Of a stretch of DNA of 64,000 nt, positions 1-10,090 are shown piece by piece. The stretch's first letter is position 1. Every line of letters starts with the position of its first letter. The translations under genes were made by a program, and so were the position numbers. The stretch is from contig JAHBMJ010002686.1 of NCBI GenBank assembly GCA_018398765.1, positions 33,650 through 97,649 on the forward strand, written 5' to 3'. The stretch is from Chromera velia (Eukaryota; Sar; Chromeraceae). A model generated the notes under the pieces. The model was given only the letters and a program-made list of their open reading frames with translations, was not told the DNA's origin and ran no database searches.

Positions 1-1049
1 CTCGCTGCATCCCGGAGCCGGATGAGCATCGCTGCGGCAAGATCAGCCCGAAAGCCCTTTTTGTCTGGAGAGGGAAAAGGGGCTCTTCCCATCGTGCGAC
101 CAGACAGCGATCCATCCTCTCCACAGCACATGAGGAAGACAGAAGCGGCCCCACTGGCCTCAAGATCATGAGATTTGGACACCAGGTCTCTCTCGAAAAT
201 GTCAAAAAAAGGCCAGAGATGGGGGGATTCTGCGCGTCTGAACGTTCTCAGAGCCTCTATCAATTCATTCGAGGTGAATACGTCGTAATCTCTCTGTGCA
301 AAATCGGCAAAGAAGCCGAAGATCGGGTCACCCGGAGGAGGCCGGAGTCTAGATATTGAAGAGAACAAAAGCAGCACGTCATTTTTCTTGAACCCAAAAC
401 TCATCAGAGAGGGGCCATTTCTCTGGGCCTCAAAGAGGACCTCAGCCTCCAGCTGACGCACAAGACCAAGCAGGAGACGGGAAAGTCGGTGTTTCTGCTT
501 TGCCCGACCCATACGAAGGTTGGCATGGAAAAGGGAAGTGAACAGAAGGGCTGTCTGAGAAGGTTTCAGAGATCTCAACTCCACGCTTGCACGTCCGAAA
601 AAATTCTCCCACTGCTCAAGGTGGTCTCTTCTGGGAATGCCTTGGGAGGAGAGGGGGCATCGTCGTATGAGACTTTTCAAATCGTGAAGAATGTCTCCAT
701 GGGGGGGGACGGAGGTTGCCGTCTCCTCTGATGGCCGTCTCCTTCCGTCTCCGAGTTTTGGAAATCTTGCCTCGCCCCCATCCCACCTCTCCCCTGTGTT
801 CCTTCTGTCAAAAGAACCCTCTGGCACTTCTGGACGGATTTGCCCCTTCGACACTCTCACGTACCCGCTTGCTGGCCCATCTGAGGGACCGGGGCGGCGC
901 ACAAACGGGTCCTCCCCATGCACTGGGTGGACGTTCAAGGACGCAAACAACCGCCGGGCGGATTCACCGCGACATGAACCTTGAAGCCCCTGTCCGACGC
1001 TGGAGGACGCAGAGGCAACGTTTCGAGAGATGCAAGTGGAAGGGAACAT
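1..1049 (-). CDS. Partial protein, possible organelle RNA-binding helical repeat type
   Basis: An uninterrupted reading frame starts at the ATG at 1049 on the minus strand and runs off the left edge, about 349 codons. An in-frame TAG just upstream supports this start. The N-terminus (MFPSTCISRNVASASSS) is rich in Ser and Arg with no acids, like a mitochondrial transit peptide. A charged, disordered stretch follows to about residue 110, then leucine-rich helical segments of roughly 35-40 residues (for example ELIEALRTFRRAESPHLWPF). Such arrays resemble the FASTK/RAP and OPR-like proteins that handle organelle RNA in alveolates. No RAP domain is visible; it would lie beyond the edge. The family is inference; that it is coding is fairly secure. 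It is divergent from bL17, 658 bp away. Confidence 0.55.
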   Translation of the reverse strand, partial: MFPSTCISRNVASASSSVGQGLQGSCRGESARRLFASLNVHPVHGEDPFVRRPGPSDGPASGYVRVSKGQIRPEVPEGSFDRRNTGERWDGGEARFPKLGDGRRRPSEETATSVPPHGDILHDLKSLIRRCPLSSQGIPRRDHLEQWENFFGRASVELRSLKPSQTALLFTSLFHANLRMGRAKQKHRLSRLLLGLVRQLEAEVLFEAQRNGPSLMSFGFKKNDVLLLFSSISRLRPPPGDPIFGFFADFAQRDYDVFTSNELIEALRTFRRAESPHLWPFFDIFERDLVSKSHDLEASGAASVFLMCCGEDGSLSGRTMGRAPFPSPDKKGFRADLAAAMLIRLRDAA

Positions 1050-1707
1050 CACAAAGCTGTCAAACAAACACTAAGATTCTGTCAAGTTAAAAACGATGTT
1101 CGTCTGGGGTGTGCCCTTCTCCCTTCCTCTTCGAACCTCACTTTCTCTAGCTGCACAGGGGACCCGTTATACTTTCTAGAAGCGACTACTGCAGCGACAA
1201 CATGAATGCATCTCCAGACTGTCAGAGTTTGGCTCGGTACAGCTGATCCGCGATCGGAGATGTACTGAATAGGCCTCGAGTCGGTCACTCGACCCCTCGA
1301 GACGGTCCAATTAAGTGCCATGCATGCATGGCCGCCTCCATGCATGGCATCGGAAGGGGGGCGCGGAATGGGGCGGAGGGGCATGCAAAGTTCAATTAAG
1401 CCCAACTGCATGGCGCGCCGCCATGCATGCATGCATGCACATGCATCGCCGCCACATGCATGCATGACATTTTGGAGTTAGACATTTTTCGAGCTAGTGT
1501 TGCTCACGCGCGTGTCTCTGACGGTCTCTGCATGGGCTGTCGATCATTGTCGATCAGATCCGTTCGTTCATCACGGTTTGCTTCGAGCAATGGGTGAGAG
1601 TCTTATTCTTCCAGCTGGTCGGACTGAAGGATCAGAATCCGTGTGACTACCTACCTGGTGTTTCCCGTTACCTTCCTACCGAATCAAGTTGATGGTTCGG
1701 TGAGACC
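1050..1707. promoter_or_regulatory. Divergent promoter with TGCATGCA cluster
   Basis: This 658-bp spacer separates the minus-strand gene (start 1049) from bL17 (start 1708). Between 1318 and 1467 it holds many overlapping copies of the palindrome TGCATGCA or its core GCATGC. TGCATGCA-type palindromes are known binding sites of some apicomplexan ApiAP2 factors. That ApiAP2 proteins act here is inference. I see no clear TATA box. Confidence 0.5.
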
Positions 1708-3495
1708 ATGCTTCGATGTTGGGTGATCGTCTGTCTGTTGCTTTCGGCAGCTGCAGACGTTTTGTCTTCGTCTCCTCCAAGTGAGGCTCTGCTTCATGCG
1801 TCTCTGGGATTTTTGGCTCCTTCACGGAGTTTCGCGAAGGCTCCCCGTGTGTCTTCATGGGCTTCCGAGGCTCCCCTCGAGAGGGAGAGGGGAGAGGGAG
1901 CAACGGTGCTTCAGGCGCACTCCCGCGGCCTGAGAGGTCACATGAATAGAAAGACCGCACATTACCGGGCGATGGTGCGAAATCAGGTGCAGGATCTGTT
2001 GAGGTATGGGGAGATTGTGACGACGTTCGGGAAGGCGAAGAAGGTGCAGAGGGCGGCCGACAAGATCATCTCCAAAGCGAGGAGACAAATTCCATCACAA
2101 AAGCCGAAAGTGGAAGCTTTCTTCTACAACTACAGGCTCTTTGAGAAACTGTGGGAGAATGTGAGTCAGCCGGTTTCTGTGTAAGCAGATATGTGCGTTT
2201 GGCGAAGACTTGGAGTGATGCACATGAAAGACAGACATGAAACGTGCGTGCGTCTCCGAGACGGCGATTTTTTTTTGCATAGGGTAGATGGAGCCGGATA
2301 GAAAGAAAAAAAGGGGGGAGGGCGCCCTGCAGGCAAGAGGTGAGAGTCAAAGGAGAAGGTGAGGCGACTCGAGGAACCAGGCGTTACAGCAATGGAGTGA
2401 GGAAGGAAGAAAGGAAAGAGGAGGTGTATGTGTGGGTTCGTAGCTACAAAAGAGTGAAAGAGTGCTTGTCTGCCTACGTACCCAGTTGCTTCTGATTTTT
2501 AGAAAGGCGGAGGGAGGGGGGCCATGTGTGTTAATCTCCCCTTCCTGTCGGGTCTTTCTCTTCCTGTCTCGTCTCCTCGTCTGCCTCACCGACTGTGTGG
2601 ATCTGTCTGTCCTTGGCTTGATTTTTTTTTTTGGTCCATGCCTGGCTTGTCCTTGTTGATGCCTCCCCATCTCTGGTCATGAGATGTCATGTGGAGCTCT
2701 GTGTGCAGTCATCCACCGCAACCGCAGTTCCCCCACAGCCAACAACCCACTCTGCTGCCTCATTGCATGTCCAGTTCACCTCTTTTCTCCCCGATTCTTC
2801 TCTGCTTGATTTCTTTCTTCCTTTCTTTTCGTCCCTTCTCTTCTTCTTCTTCTTCTTCTTCTTCTTCTTCTTCTTCTTCTTTTTCTTCTTCTTCTTNNNN
2901 NNNNNNNNNNNNNNNNNNNNNNNNNNNNNNNNNNNNNNNNNNNNNNNNNNNNNNNNNNNNNNNNNNNNNNNNNNNNNNNNNNNNNNNNNNNNNNNNNNNN
3001 NNNNNNNNNNCTTCCTTCCTTCCCCCCCTCCCCCCCCTTCCCCCCCCCAGGGTCCCCTCCCTTCGCCTCCGGCTCTCTTTTGTCTTCTCTGTTTCTCCTC
3101 TCTACCACTGCTCTCCTCAAAATTTGTTTCTTTCCTTTTGAAACGTTTTCCTTTTTTGCATCAAGGCACTCTCGTTTTTTTGTGTTTTTCGTTTTTTGCA
3201 TCCCTTTTTGCGTTGCCTTACCTGCACTCTCTTTGAAGCTCTTTCTGTACTCATCTTTTGCTGGACTTCTCTTCTTTCTGCCGCTACGCTGTTCCTCGTT
3301 CCTTGTCCTTTTCCTTCCTCTCTGTTTGATCAACTGACTGGTTGCTGGCTGTTGGTCTTCTTTGACAGTTCATCGTCCTTTCGTGCCTGCCTGTCTGTCT
3401 GTCATTGTTGGTGCTGTTCTTTTGTCTTTGTTCTTTCTTTCTTTTTGTCTGTTGTGTTCATGAAGAAAAGGAGGGAGAAGAAGAAGAAACGTAAA

Positions 3496-3533
<38 letters not shown>

Positions 3534-4439
3534 CTGTCTGTCTGTCCGTCTGTCTGTCTGTCTGTCTGTCTGAGGAAGAAACAGAACAGAAGAGAATGAA
3601 GGAGAAAAAGGGAAAAAAAAGACGATATAGTCTGTCTGTCTGTCTGTCTATGAGAGTCTGTCGGGAGGTGGAGAGGCAAGGGGCGCTCAACTCTTACTTT
3701 TCGGCCCCCCTGCCCACGTTGTTCGATTGTTTGTCCTGTTTTGTTGTCTTCGTTCTTTCTTTCTTTTTGTTCGTTGGTTGTGTACATGAAGAAAAGGAGG
3801 GAGAAAAAGAAACATACAGTCTTGTCTGTCTGTGTCTGTCTGTCTGTCTGACAGTCTGTCAGTGTGTCCTTTCGCTTTTTGCGTGACGTTCAATTGGCCC
3901 TCGTACCTGTTCTCCTCTTGCTTCTGTGTTGCCTCCTTTTGCGCCCCCCCCCCCGCCTCCTTAAGGACGGCGGCAAGGATTTTCATTTTGTGGCCACTTG
4001 CCTCCCTCTATTCGCTTCTATTTCTATTCCGTGTGAATGTTTGTGTGCATGTCTGTGTGTGAAGGAGTGTGAACAAAGAAGGGTGATAGGCTAAAGGTTT
4101 AAATGGGTGAGAAATGTACGGAAGAGAATTTTGGCGGTTTTAATCCACAGCAGAATGCATCAAGAGGTCGATAGGAGGGGAGAAGGGGGGAGTCACAGTA
4201 GCAGAGAGAGAGAGAGAGAGAGAGAGAGAGCCTTGCAACTGTGGCGCCTCTCTTCTCTTTCATCAATCAAGTTTGTCCCATGATTCCCCCCTACTTCCTT
4301 CCTTCCTTCACTCCTTCCTTCCTCCCTGCAGGCCCCAGAGCGGTTCGAGAACAGGGAGAGGGGCTTCACCCGCATCACCAAATTTCAACGACCGCGGAAA
4401 GGAGACTGCACCTACATGGCCAAAATCTCCCTGGTCTGA
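1708..4439 (+). CDS. RPL17: Ribosomal protein bL17, probably plastid-targeted
   Basis: Two exons, 1708-2160 and 4332-4439, join in phase 0 (GAGAAT|gtgagt and ccctgcag|GCCCCA), giving 186 residues. Residues 1-20 form a hydrophobic signal peptide (CWVIVCLLLSAAADV). A Ser/Ala/Arg leader to about residue 75 then makes a bipartite plastid-import signal. The mature part is bL17: HYRAMVRNQVQDLLRYGEIV, TTFGKAKKVQRAADKI, and in exon 2 RFENRERGFTRITK and GDCTYMAKISLV, matching the bacterial C-terminus (GGYTRI, MALIELV). bL17 binds 23S rRNA near the tunnel exit of the large subunit. The 2.17-kb intron holds pyrimidine microsatellites and an assembly gap. A mitochondrial location is the alternative, but the signal peptide argues against it. 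Confidence 0.88.
2823..3010. repeat. (TTC)n microsatellite with assembly gap
   Basis: A TTC run inside the bL17 intron leads into 114 N (2897-3010). Sequence after the gap is still pyrimidine-rich, so the gap is probably collapsed repeat. Confidence 0.9.
3496..3860. repeat. (TCTG)n tetranucleotide arrays
   Basis: Three TCTG arrays (about 3496-3572, 3631-3650, 3823-3862) lie in the bL17 intron. Each follows a similar block (ATGAAGAAAAGGAGGGAGAA or a variant), so a unit of roughly 150-300 bp has been duplicated locally. Confidence 0.8.
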
Positions 4440-5694
4440 AAAGAGTAAATCGCACGCACGCAAACAGATGGAGAGAAGATGAACAAAGCACACTCATGTC
4501 TCACCAACTGACTTCGTCTGAAGCTTTTTTTATGTCCCTTCCTCCCTCCGGGCGAAGCCTTCAGAATTCTGTTCAGCTGAGCTCGGGTCCTCTGCCTCAG
4601 GGGCTGATGCGCTAATCCGCTTGCTTTTATTGCCTTATTCATTTCATCCGTTCACTCACACTGCTTTGGGAGGGGGGGGCACTCCAGATTCTTTCTGTCG
4701 AAGACGACCCAGCAAGCGTGGCAGAGAGTCTGGGGACGCACTTGGAATAGGGGTGAAGCTTTCCGAGAATGGTGTTCGGGAAAAACCACTGAACAATACT
4801 GAACAGCAAGAGTGAGGCATATCCCAGTGGCGCTAGGTTACAGTACAGAGTAAACTATTTTTCTTCAACAATTAAAATTGTATTGATTGATTGATTAATT
4901 GATTGATAGAATAATACCAGATTCACTCTTAATTTACAAATCGTTAGATAAATCGTTTAATTTAAACATATGTTCACTAGTGTATTTATGATTCTTTATG
5001 AATCAGAGAATTTTATGATTGGAAATTAGAAAAGGTAATTAAAGCGTTCTCTTTTTAGCTGCATATATTCTAGTTCTGTTCATAAATTATGTGCCTCAAA
5101 TATCAAACTTTAAATGAATGAATCAATCAATGCATATCAATGGATAAGAATGTAATATGCTAGGAATGTGTACCGGCTGTATTTTAGCATTGGCTAGCAT
5201 TGGCATACGTACATTTGCATTAACAGGCACATTCATTATACGACCTTACTTTAACTTTAACCTAAACTTTAACTAAAACCCTATATGAAAATTAACTAGA
5301 AAATTAAATATCCGAACAAGAAAGAGAGTGCAGTTTATCAAGACTTCTCACCGGGTGATAAGTCACTGAAAAACTTTTCACCGGATAATATCGTGCAAAG
5401 TGATCATCGAGGTTTTTATAAAGGAGAGCACAGGAAGCAAAGAAGTCTGAGTTGCAAACATTTGCATACAACAGAAGAGAGCATTTTTTGCGGCGGCCTC
5501 GAAAAGCAAATTTTATATGCCGTGGCCCCTGGCCATGGTATCTATTAAGGCCCTTAGCCGCACCTATGGAAAAAAAAAGTCGAATTACCAATAAATCGGG
5601 TTATATTTACCTTTTGGGACCCACGTTTTCCGGCAACCATACAGCGCGTGCATGGCGAATATGCACCTTTTGTTTAACTTTGATGTATTGCTAC
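4440..5694. other. Intergenic, turning AT-rich
   Basis: GC-balanced DNA to about 4850, then strongly AT-rich with ATTGATTG runs (4873-4905). I see no supportable gene. A short hairpin with GCCGTGGCC/GGCCATGGT arms lies at 5518-5540. Confidence 0.6.
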
Positions 5695-6079
5695 CAGGGT
5701 TGTGATCGCTACCGGTAATGACCCTTTGCTGCCGTCAATTGCCGGTCTGCCAGTAATGGACATTTCTGACTTAGTCACTGCCGAAAAAAAAAAAAGTAAA
5801 AAAATGGGTCTCAAAAAAAAAAAAATCGCCTGCGGTGCAGTTGCTATAAAATGCTTTTAAACTCTTTTATAAGTGATCATAACATTCTTATAGCCTTTTG
5901 ATAATTATTTTTTTTAAAAAAATATATAAAATATAAAAAATATTTAAAAAAATATATTTATTATCTATGTACTCAAACGTGACAACATGTTGCGGTATCA
6001 CTGTGTTAGTCTGTTACTTAGCCTTTAAAAAAAGAACGAATATCTTATTTTTGTGCTTCAACCTGTGTTCGCCCTACAG

Positions 6080-6205
6080 AAGCTACTTGGTTCACTCTGG
6101 GAGGGTTCAAGAATGAACGACTCAAAGAATGCAGTGGAGGTGCCCCTGACCGTGACGGTCTGGGAGCCTAGCTGGGAGCAGACGGCTGGTTTTGTCTACC
6201 GCTGA
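6080..6205 (+). CDS. Orphan exon, 41 codons then stop
   Basis: After a good acceptor (tcgccctacag) a phase-0 frame of 41 codons reads KLLGSLWEGSRMNDSKNAVE and on to QTAGFVYR before a TGA. It lies in a GC-rich island within AT-rich DNA, and no upstream exon was found. It may be a gene remnant or a fragment carried by a transposon. No family recognised. Confidence 0.3.
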   Translation, partial: KLLGSLWEGSRMNDSKNAVEVPLTVTVWEPSWEQTAGFVYR

Positions 6206-7079
6206 TCCCAGCGGATTCCGAAATCGGGATAGAGGCACAGCGGGGGCTTCTCTAATTACTCAAGAAGAACTGGCTGCGGCGCTTGCACTATAAAATGATA
6301 CGGGAGCGATGGGTGACGCCGGAGGTAAGACCTGGATCCTAGGCGCCCCCAATTATAGCCCTCCGTTTGTATTCTTCTTTTTAAAAGAAAGTGACACCTA
6401 GAAGTGACACTATGTATATGTACGTATGTATTTATATATGTGACTGTGTGTGGATTCATTGGTTTAATTGCAGTCAGTGCTCTACTCATCATTGGTTTGC
6501 AGTGAGTATACGTGTAGATTCAATGAGTGTTCTATTGATCTGAGCTGATTGCATGAATGTGGGAAGATGTTGATTATCTAGTATGTCTAATGCATTCTGA
6601 TTCAGAATCTTTCATGTCAGCTTGCTTGCAGATGGCCGCTGTGGCAAATCTCCATCCCCCTGGGTCTCCAGAGTTAGAAGCCCTTCAAGGCTAGCCTTCA
6701 AGGCCTCAGGCAGCAGCTTCTTGCCGTGGGTCTTTCTCTGGAAGCCGGAGCACCCGACTGGGGAGACCGCCCAAAGTTGGCCCCAAACTTTGAGGCAGAC
6801 TGTTTCCGTTGTTAGAATGGTTCAAGTGTTTCTGTCTGGGCTAGTTGCAGTCATTATGGGCGCCGCTTTTCTGTTTTTAGATGATGGTTGCAGGACGGCA
6901 CTCATCGATTTGACTTAGAATATTTGTAAACATACCACAATTTGAAAGCATACTAGCCATAGAACTATCCCTCTTAATGACTCATTGACTCTTAGATATG
7001 GCCTTAAGCGGGTTGTAGGAGCTATGAAGCACCTCCTTAGACTATGCCACCTATGACGGAGTGTTACGCACCTCCATGT

Positions 7080-7291
7080 CAGGGTTGCCAAAGTACAGTA
7101 CAGTGTTTTTTGAAATTCTAGCTAAAGCATAGTACGATTACGGTACAATGACCCCCCAAAGCCATCCTAGGAAAATCTATAAAGTTTAGGATAATAATTT
7201 ATATAAAAGAACATTTACAAGATTCTTCACATAACTTCATGCAGAGATGGCCAGAGAGCATATGCGATAGTTATGGAGGGCCCTTTAATTC

Positions 7292-7327
<36 letters not shown>

Positions 7328-8194
7328 GTCAATCAATCGATCAGTCAGTCTTCAGTCAGTCAGTCAGCCAGTCTGAGCCACAGCAGCCCAGAGGGTGGGG
7401 CAGACGCTCTGATGGTATCGCCTCCAGTCCTTCTTCTGACAGCCACGAGAGCAATATCGGGTGTAATGACACCCGGAGCATTTCTAGATGCCTGGCGACA
7501 CACTGCAACACACGGCATACATCTTGTTATCTCTCGAAGCTAACAGACACACACCCGAAGCCATCTCCACGACGATGAGGACGGAACACTCAAGAGGCCT
7601 CTTCATTGCCTCCAGGAATGTCTTCACGTTGAACCCCTCCAGTGCACGAGCGGAGAGGGAGGGCAGCCACACGGACCAACAACGTTCTGAGCCCGGCACC
7701 CTCCAAGAGTTTCTGTTGACCACCACTCCCAGCTCACAGAGCCGGTCAAACTCTGACCGCTCCATCCATCCGACATCAAAGAGCGACTGGCTTCGTTTGG
7801 TCTGGAGGTGGTTGAGCCTCTGGAGTAGAGGGAGGGGGTGGGGGTGTTGGAGGGGGAGGCCTGGGGGTTTGTTTATTTTGCTTTGGTATCCTGTGTGCTG
7901 CATTCTGACTCCACATAGGTTCTACTACTGTTCTAGCATGATAAACTTAGGGGAACAGGCAGTAAAAAATATTATGCATATCATATTACACATTGCTAAG
8001 TATTTAATTAAGTATTACAAGTAGTTAAAATTAGTTTCAGATGTTAAAATAGGCCTAATAATGCCCTAAAAGGCTATAAAAAAATATTTTTTTATTTAAT
8101 AGAGTGTAATACAGTACAGTGTTTTTTCGTGAAACACCAGGAACAGTACGAAACGCTGTAATACGGCGTAGTACGATGTTTTTTGGCAACTCTG
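7080..8194. mobile_element. Non-autonomous hAT transposon with perfect 8-bp target duplication
   Basis: The 1115-bp element starts CAGGGTTGCCAAA and ends with the inverse of CAGAGTTGCCAAA. It is flanked by identical 8-mers CTCCATGT (7072-7079 and 8195-8202). CAGRGTTGCC termini with 8-bp duplications are the hAT signature. Inside are an (AATC)n run (7295-7330), a GC-rich coding exon on the minus strand (7484-7819) and AT-rich ends. No hAT transposase (BED finger, hATC dimerisation region) is visible. The perfect duplication suggests a fairly recent insertion. Confidence 0.8.
7484..7819 (-). CDS. Coding exon carried inside the hAT element
   Basis: A strong minus-strand acceptor (long pyrimidine tract, ctctactccag) opens a phase-0 frame of 111 codons to a TAG at 7484. 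The protein reads like a real exon: MERSEFDRLCELGVVVNRNS, WSVWLPSLSARALEGFNVKT, FLEAMKRPLECSVLIVVEMA. I recognise no family, and it does not look like hAT transposase. GC content matches host exons rather than the element's ends, which suggests a captured host gene fragment. It could also be the remains of an unfamiliar transposon protein. Confidence 0.4.
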   Translation of the reverse strand, partial: RLNHLQTKRSQSLFDVGWMERSEFDRLCELGVVVNRNSWRVPGSERCWSVWLPSLSARALEGFNVKTFLEAMKRPLECSVLIVVEMASGVCLLASRDNKMYAVCCSVSPGI

Positions 8195-8895
8195 CTCCAT
8201 GTGTACCTATAATCGGACTGTGTAAAACCATATACGGACTGTTACAGTGTTTAAACCTATAAACAGACTGTGTACAGTGTACATAGACTAACTCTAACAG
8301 ATAATAACTCACAGATTTTATCATTGAACTCTAACTTTCTCTGTCATCGACTACCAATCACTCTGTCGGTGGCGACAAGCTCTGCTGACAATTGCCGTCC
8401 TACCGGCAATCGCTCTTCTCTGCCGCCAAAAAAAAAGCAACCCTGATCGCTATATATGCAAAAACACACATGGAGGGGAATTGGAGGTAGATTCGATCAT
8501 CTGTATAGTTTTTAAGGAAGGCGATAAAGCACACCATCTAAGTGAAGCTGTTCTGAATTGCTCCGTTGTTTAACTATACTACCAAACTCAGTGGCAAGTT
8601 AAGACATGCCGCCTTAGAGAGTCAGAAGTAAGCCATACCACGACTGAGTGCGCTTGACAAAGAGGAAAAACGGTTAATTTGATCTGCAGAAAACCTCTTT
8701 TTGCCCGTCTTCTTTCTCTCTACTTGGCCCCTCTTATTATTCTTCAGGACCTGGTTTCTTGACTTCCTTCCACCTCCACTTAAGGATTTGGGATACAAAA
8801 TATTGTCTATATAATATAGTGTGTGTCGCTGTGGATACTGTAGTATTTGCTTTAAAATGTTGTGGAGAGGCTCACCGCGTATAGGTCCAGCGCTT

Positions 8896-10090
8896 GGTGA
8901 GTTCAAGAGGGAGAGATGTGAACAAAAGCCGTTTGGGCCTGTAAATAAAGCTAGGTAAGCAAATGTGTGAACAGAAGCCGTTTGGGCGTGTGGGTGAATG
9001 TTTGGGCGTGGGGGTGTATGGAGAAAGAGGGGTATGGAAAAGAAGTGTATGCAGTAACAGAATCTGCTTAGGCCTGCAGGTGGATGAATGAAGAGAGACG
9101 GAGAGAGCGAACCTGTTTATAAGTATGTATGAGTTTATGAACAGAAACCGTTTGGACGTGCAGGCGAGACAAGGAGAACGAGTATGTGAACAGAAGCTGC
9201 TTAGGCCCATGGATGAATGAAGAGAGATCAATTGTGTATTATTGAAGAAAAGCCGCTTGGGCCGCTGGTTAGGCCTGTGGATGAATGAAGAGAGATCAAG
9301 TGTGTGAACAGAAATATACAGAAGCCACTTGGGCCTATGGATGAGTGAAGAGAGACAGGGAGAACGAGTTTGTGAACAGAAGCCGTTTAGGCGTGTGGGT
9401 GAATGAAGGGAGACAAGGAGATACAAGGAGAGTGAGTGTATGAACAGAAGCTGTTTGGGCGTGTGGGTGAATGAAGAGAGACAAGGAGATACAAAGAGAG
9501 CGAGTGTGTGAACAGAAGCCGCTTGGGCCTCATGCAGTGAATCAATGAAGAATAATGAAGAGAAACATGGAGAGCAAGTGTGTAAATAGAAGCCGTTTGG
9601 GGCGTCACGACGGTGTGGGTGTATGAACATAGACAAGGAAAGCGAGTGTGTGAACCGGTGTGAACAGGCTAGGAAAACAGGAGCCGGTTGGGCGTGTGGG
9701 TGAATGTAGATGGACAAGGACTTATACAAGCATGTCAGCAGAAGATATTTGCATGGGCATGTGGGTACCTGAATAAATAGAAACAGCCTGTCACTAAGAG
9801 AGAATGAGACTCAGTATGTAAACAGAACTTCAAGCCGCTAAGGCCTGTGAGTAAATAGAAATAAACAAAGAGAGACAGAGAGAGCGAGTGTGTGAACAAA
9901 AGCCGTTCGGGCATGTGGATGTGAGAGTGTTAATGGAAGCCGTTAACTTTAGGCATATCGGTGAGTGATCGAAGAGAGACAGGGAAAATAAGGGAGTAAG
10001 TGAGTGAGCAAATGAGATAGTGAGTGAGTGAATTAGTGAGGAAAGCAAGAATGACTCAGTGAGTCAGTGACTAAGTATGTTGGTGAGTGA
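8896..10090. repeat. Degenerate tandem satellite, unit about 55-70 bp
   Basis: About 15 imperfect units share the words GTGTGAACAGAAGCCGTTT, GGGCGTGTGGGTGAATG and AAGAGAGACAAGGAGA. Unit length varies, and the array decays near 10000 into (GAGT)n-like DNA. The minus strand is open over 285 codons only because the units are. No coding role is evident. Confidence 0.8.

Larger units (their letters stand above)
5695..8445. mobile_element. Possible outer hAT-like element
   Basis: The stretch begins CAGGGTTG and ends with its inverse CAACCCTG. Its flanking 8-mers (ATTGCTAC at 5687-5694, ATCGCTAT at 8446-8453) agree at 6 of 8 positions. Subterminal DNA on both sides carries GCCGGTA and CAATTG-type words in inverse orientation. 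It would enclose the secure hAT element at 7080-8194. No transposase is seen, so this outer element is tentative. Confidence 0.3.

Noticed and set aside
2631-3333. ORFs crossing the N gap
   Set aside because: They run through N and simple repeats inside the bL17 intron.
8872-9729. 285-codon minus-strand ORF
   Set aside because: It follows the satellite units; the repeat explains its length.
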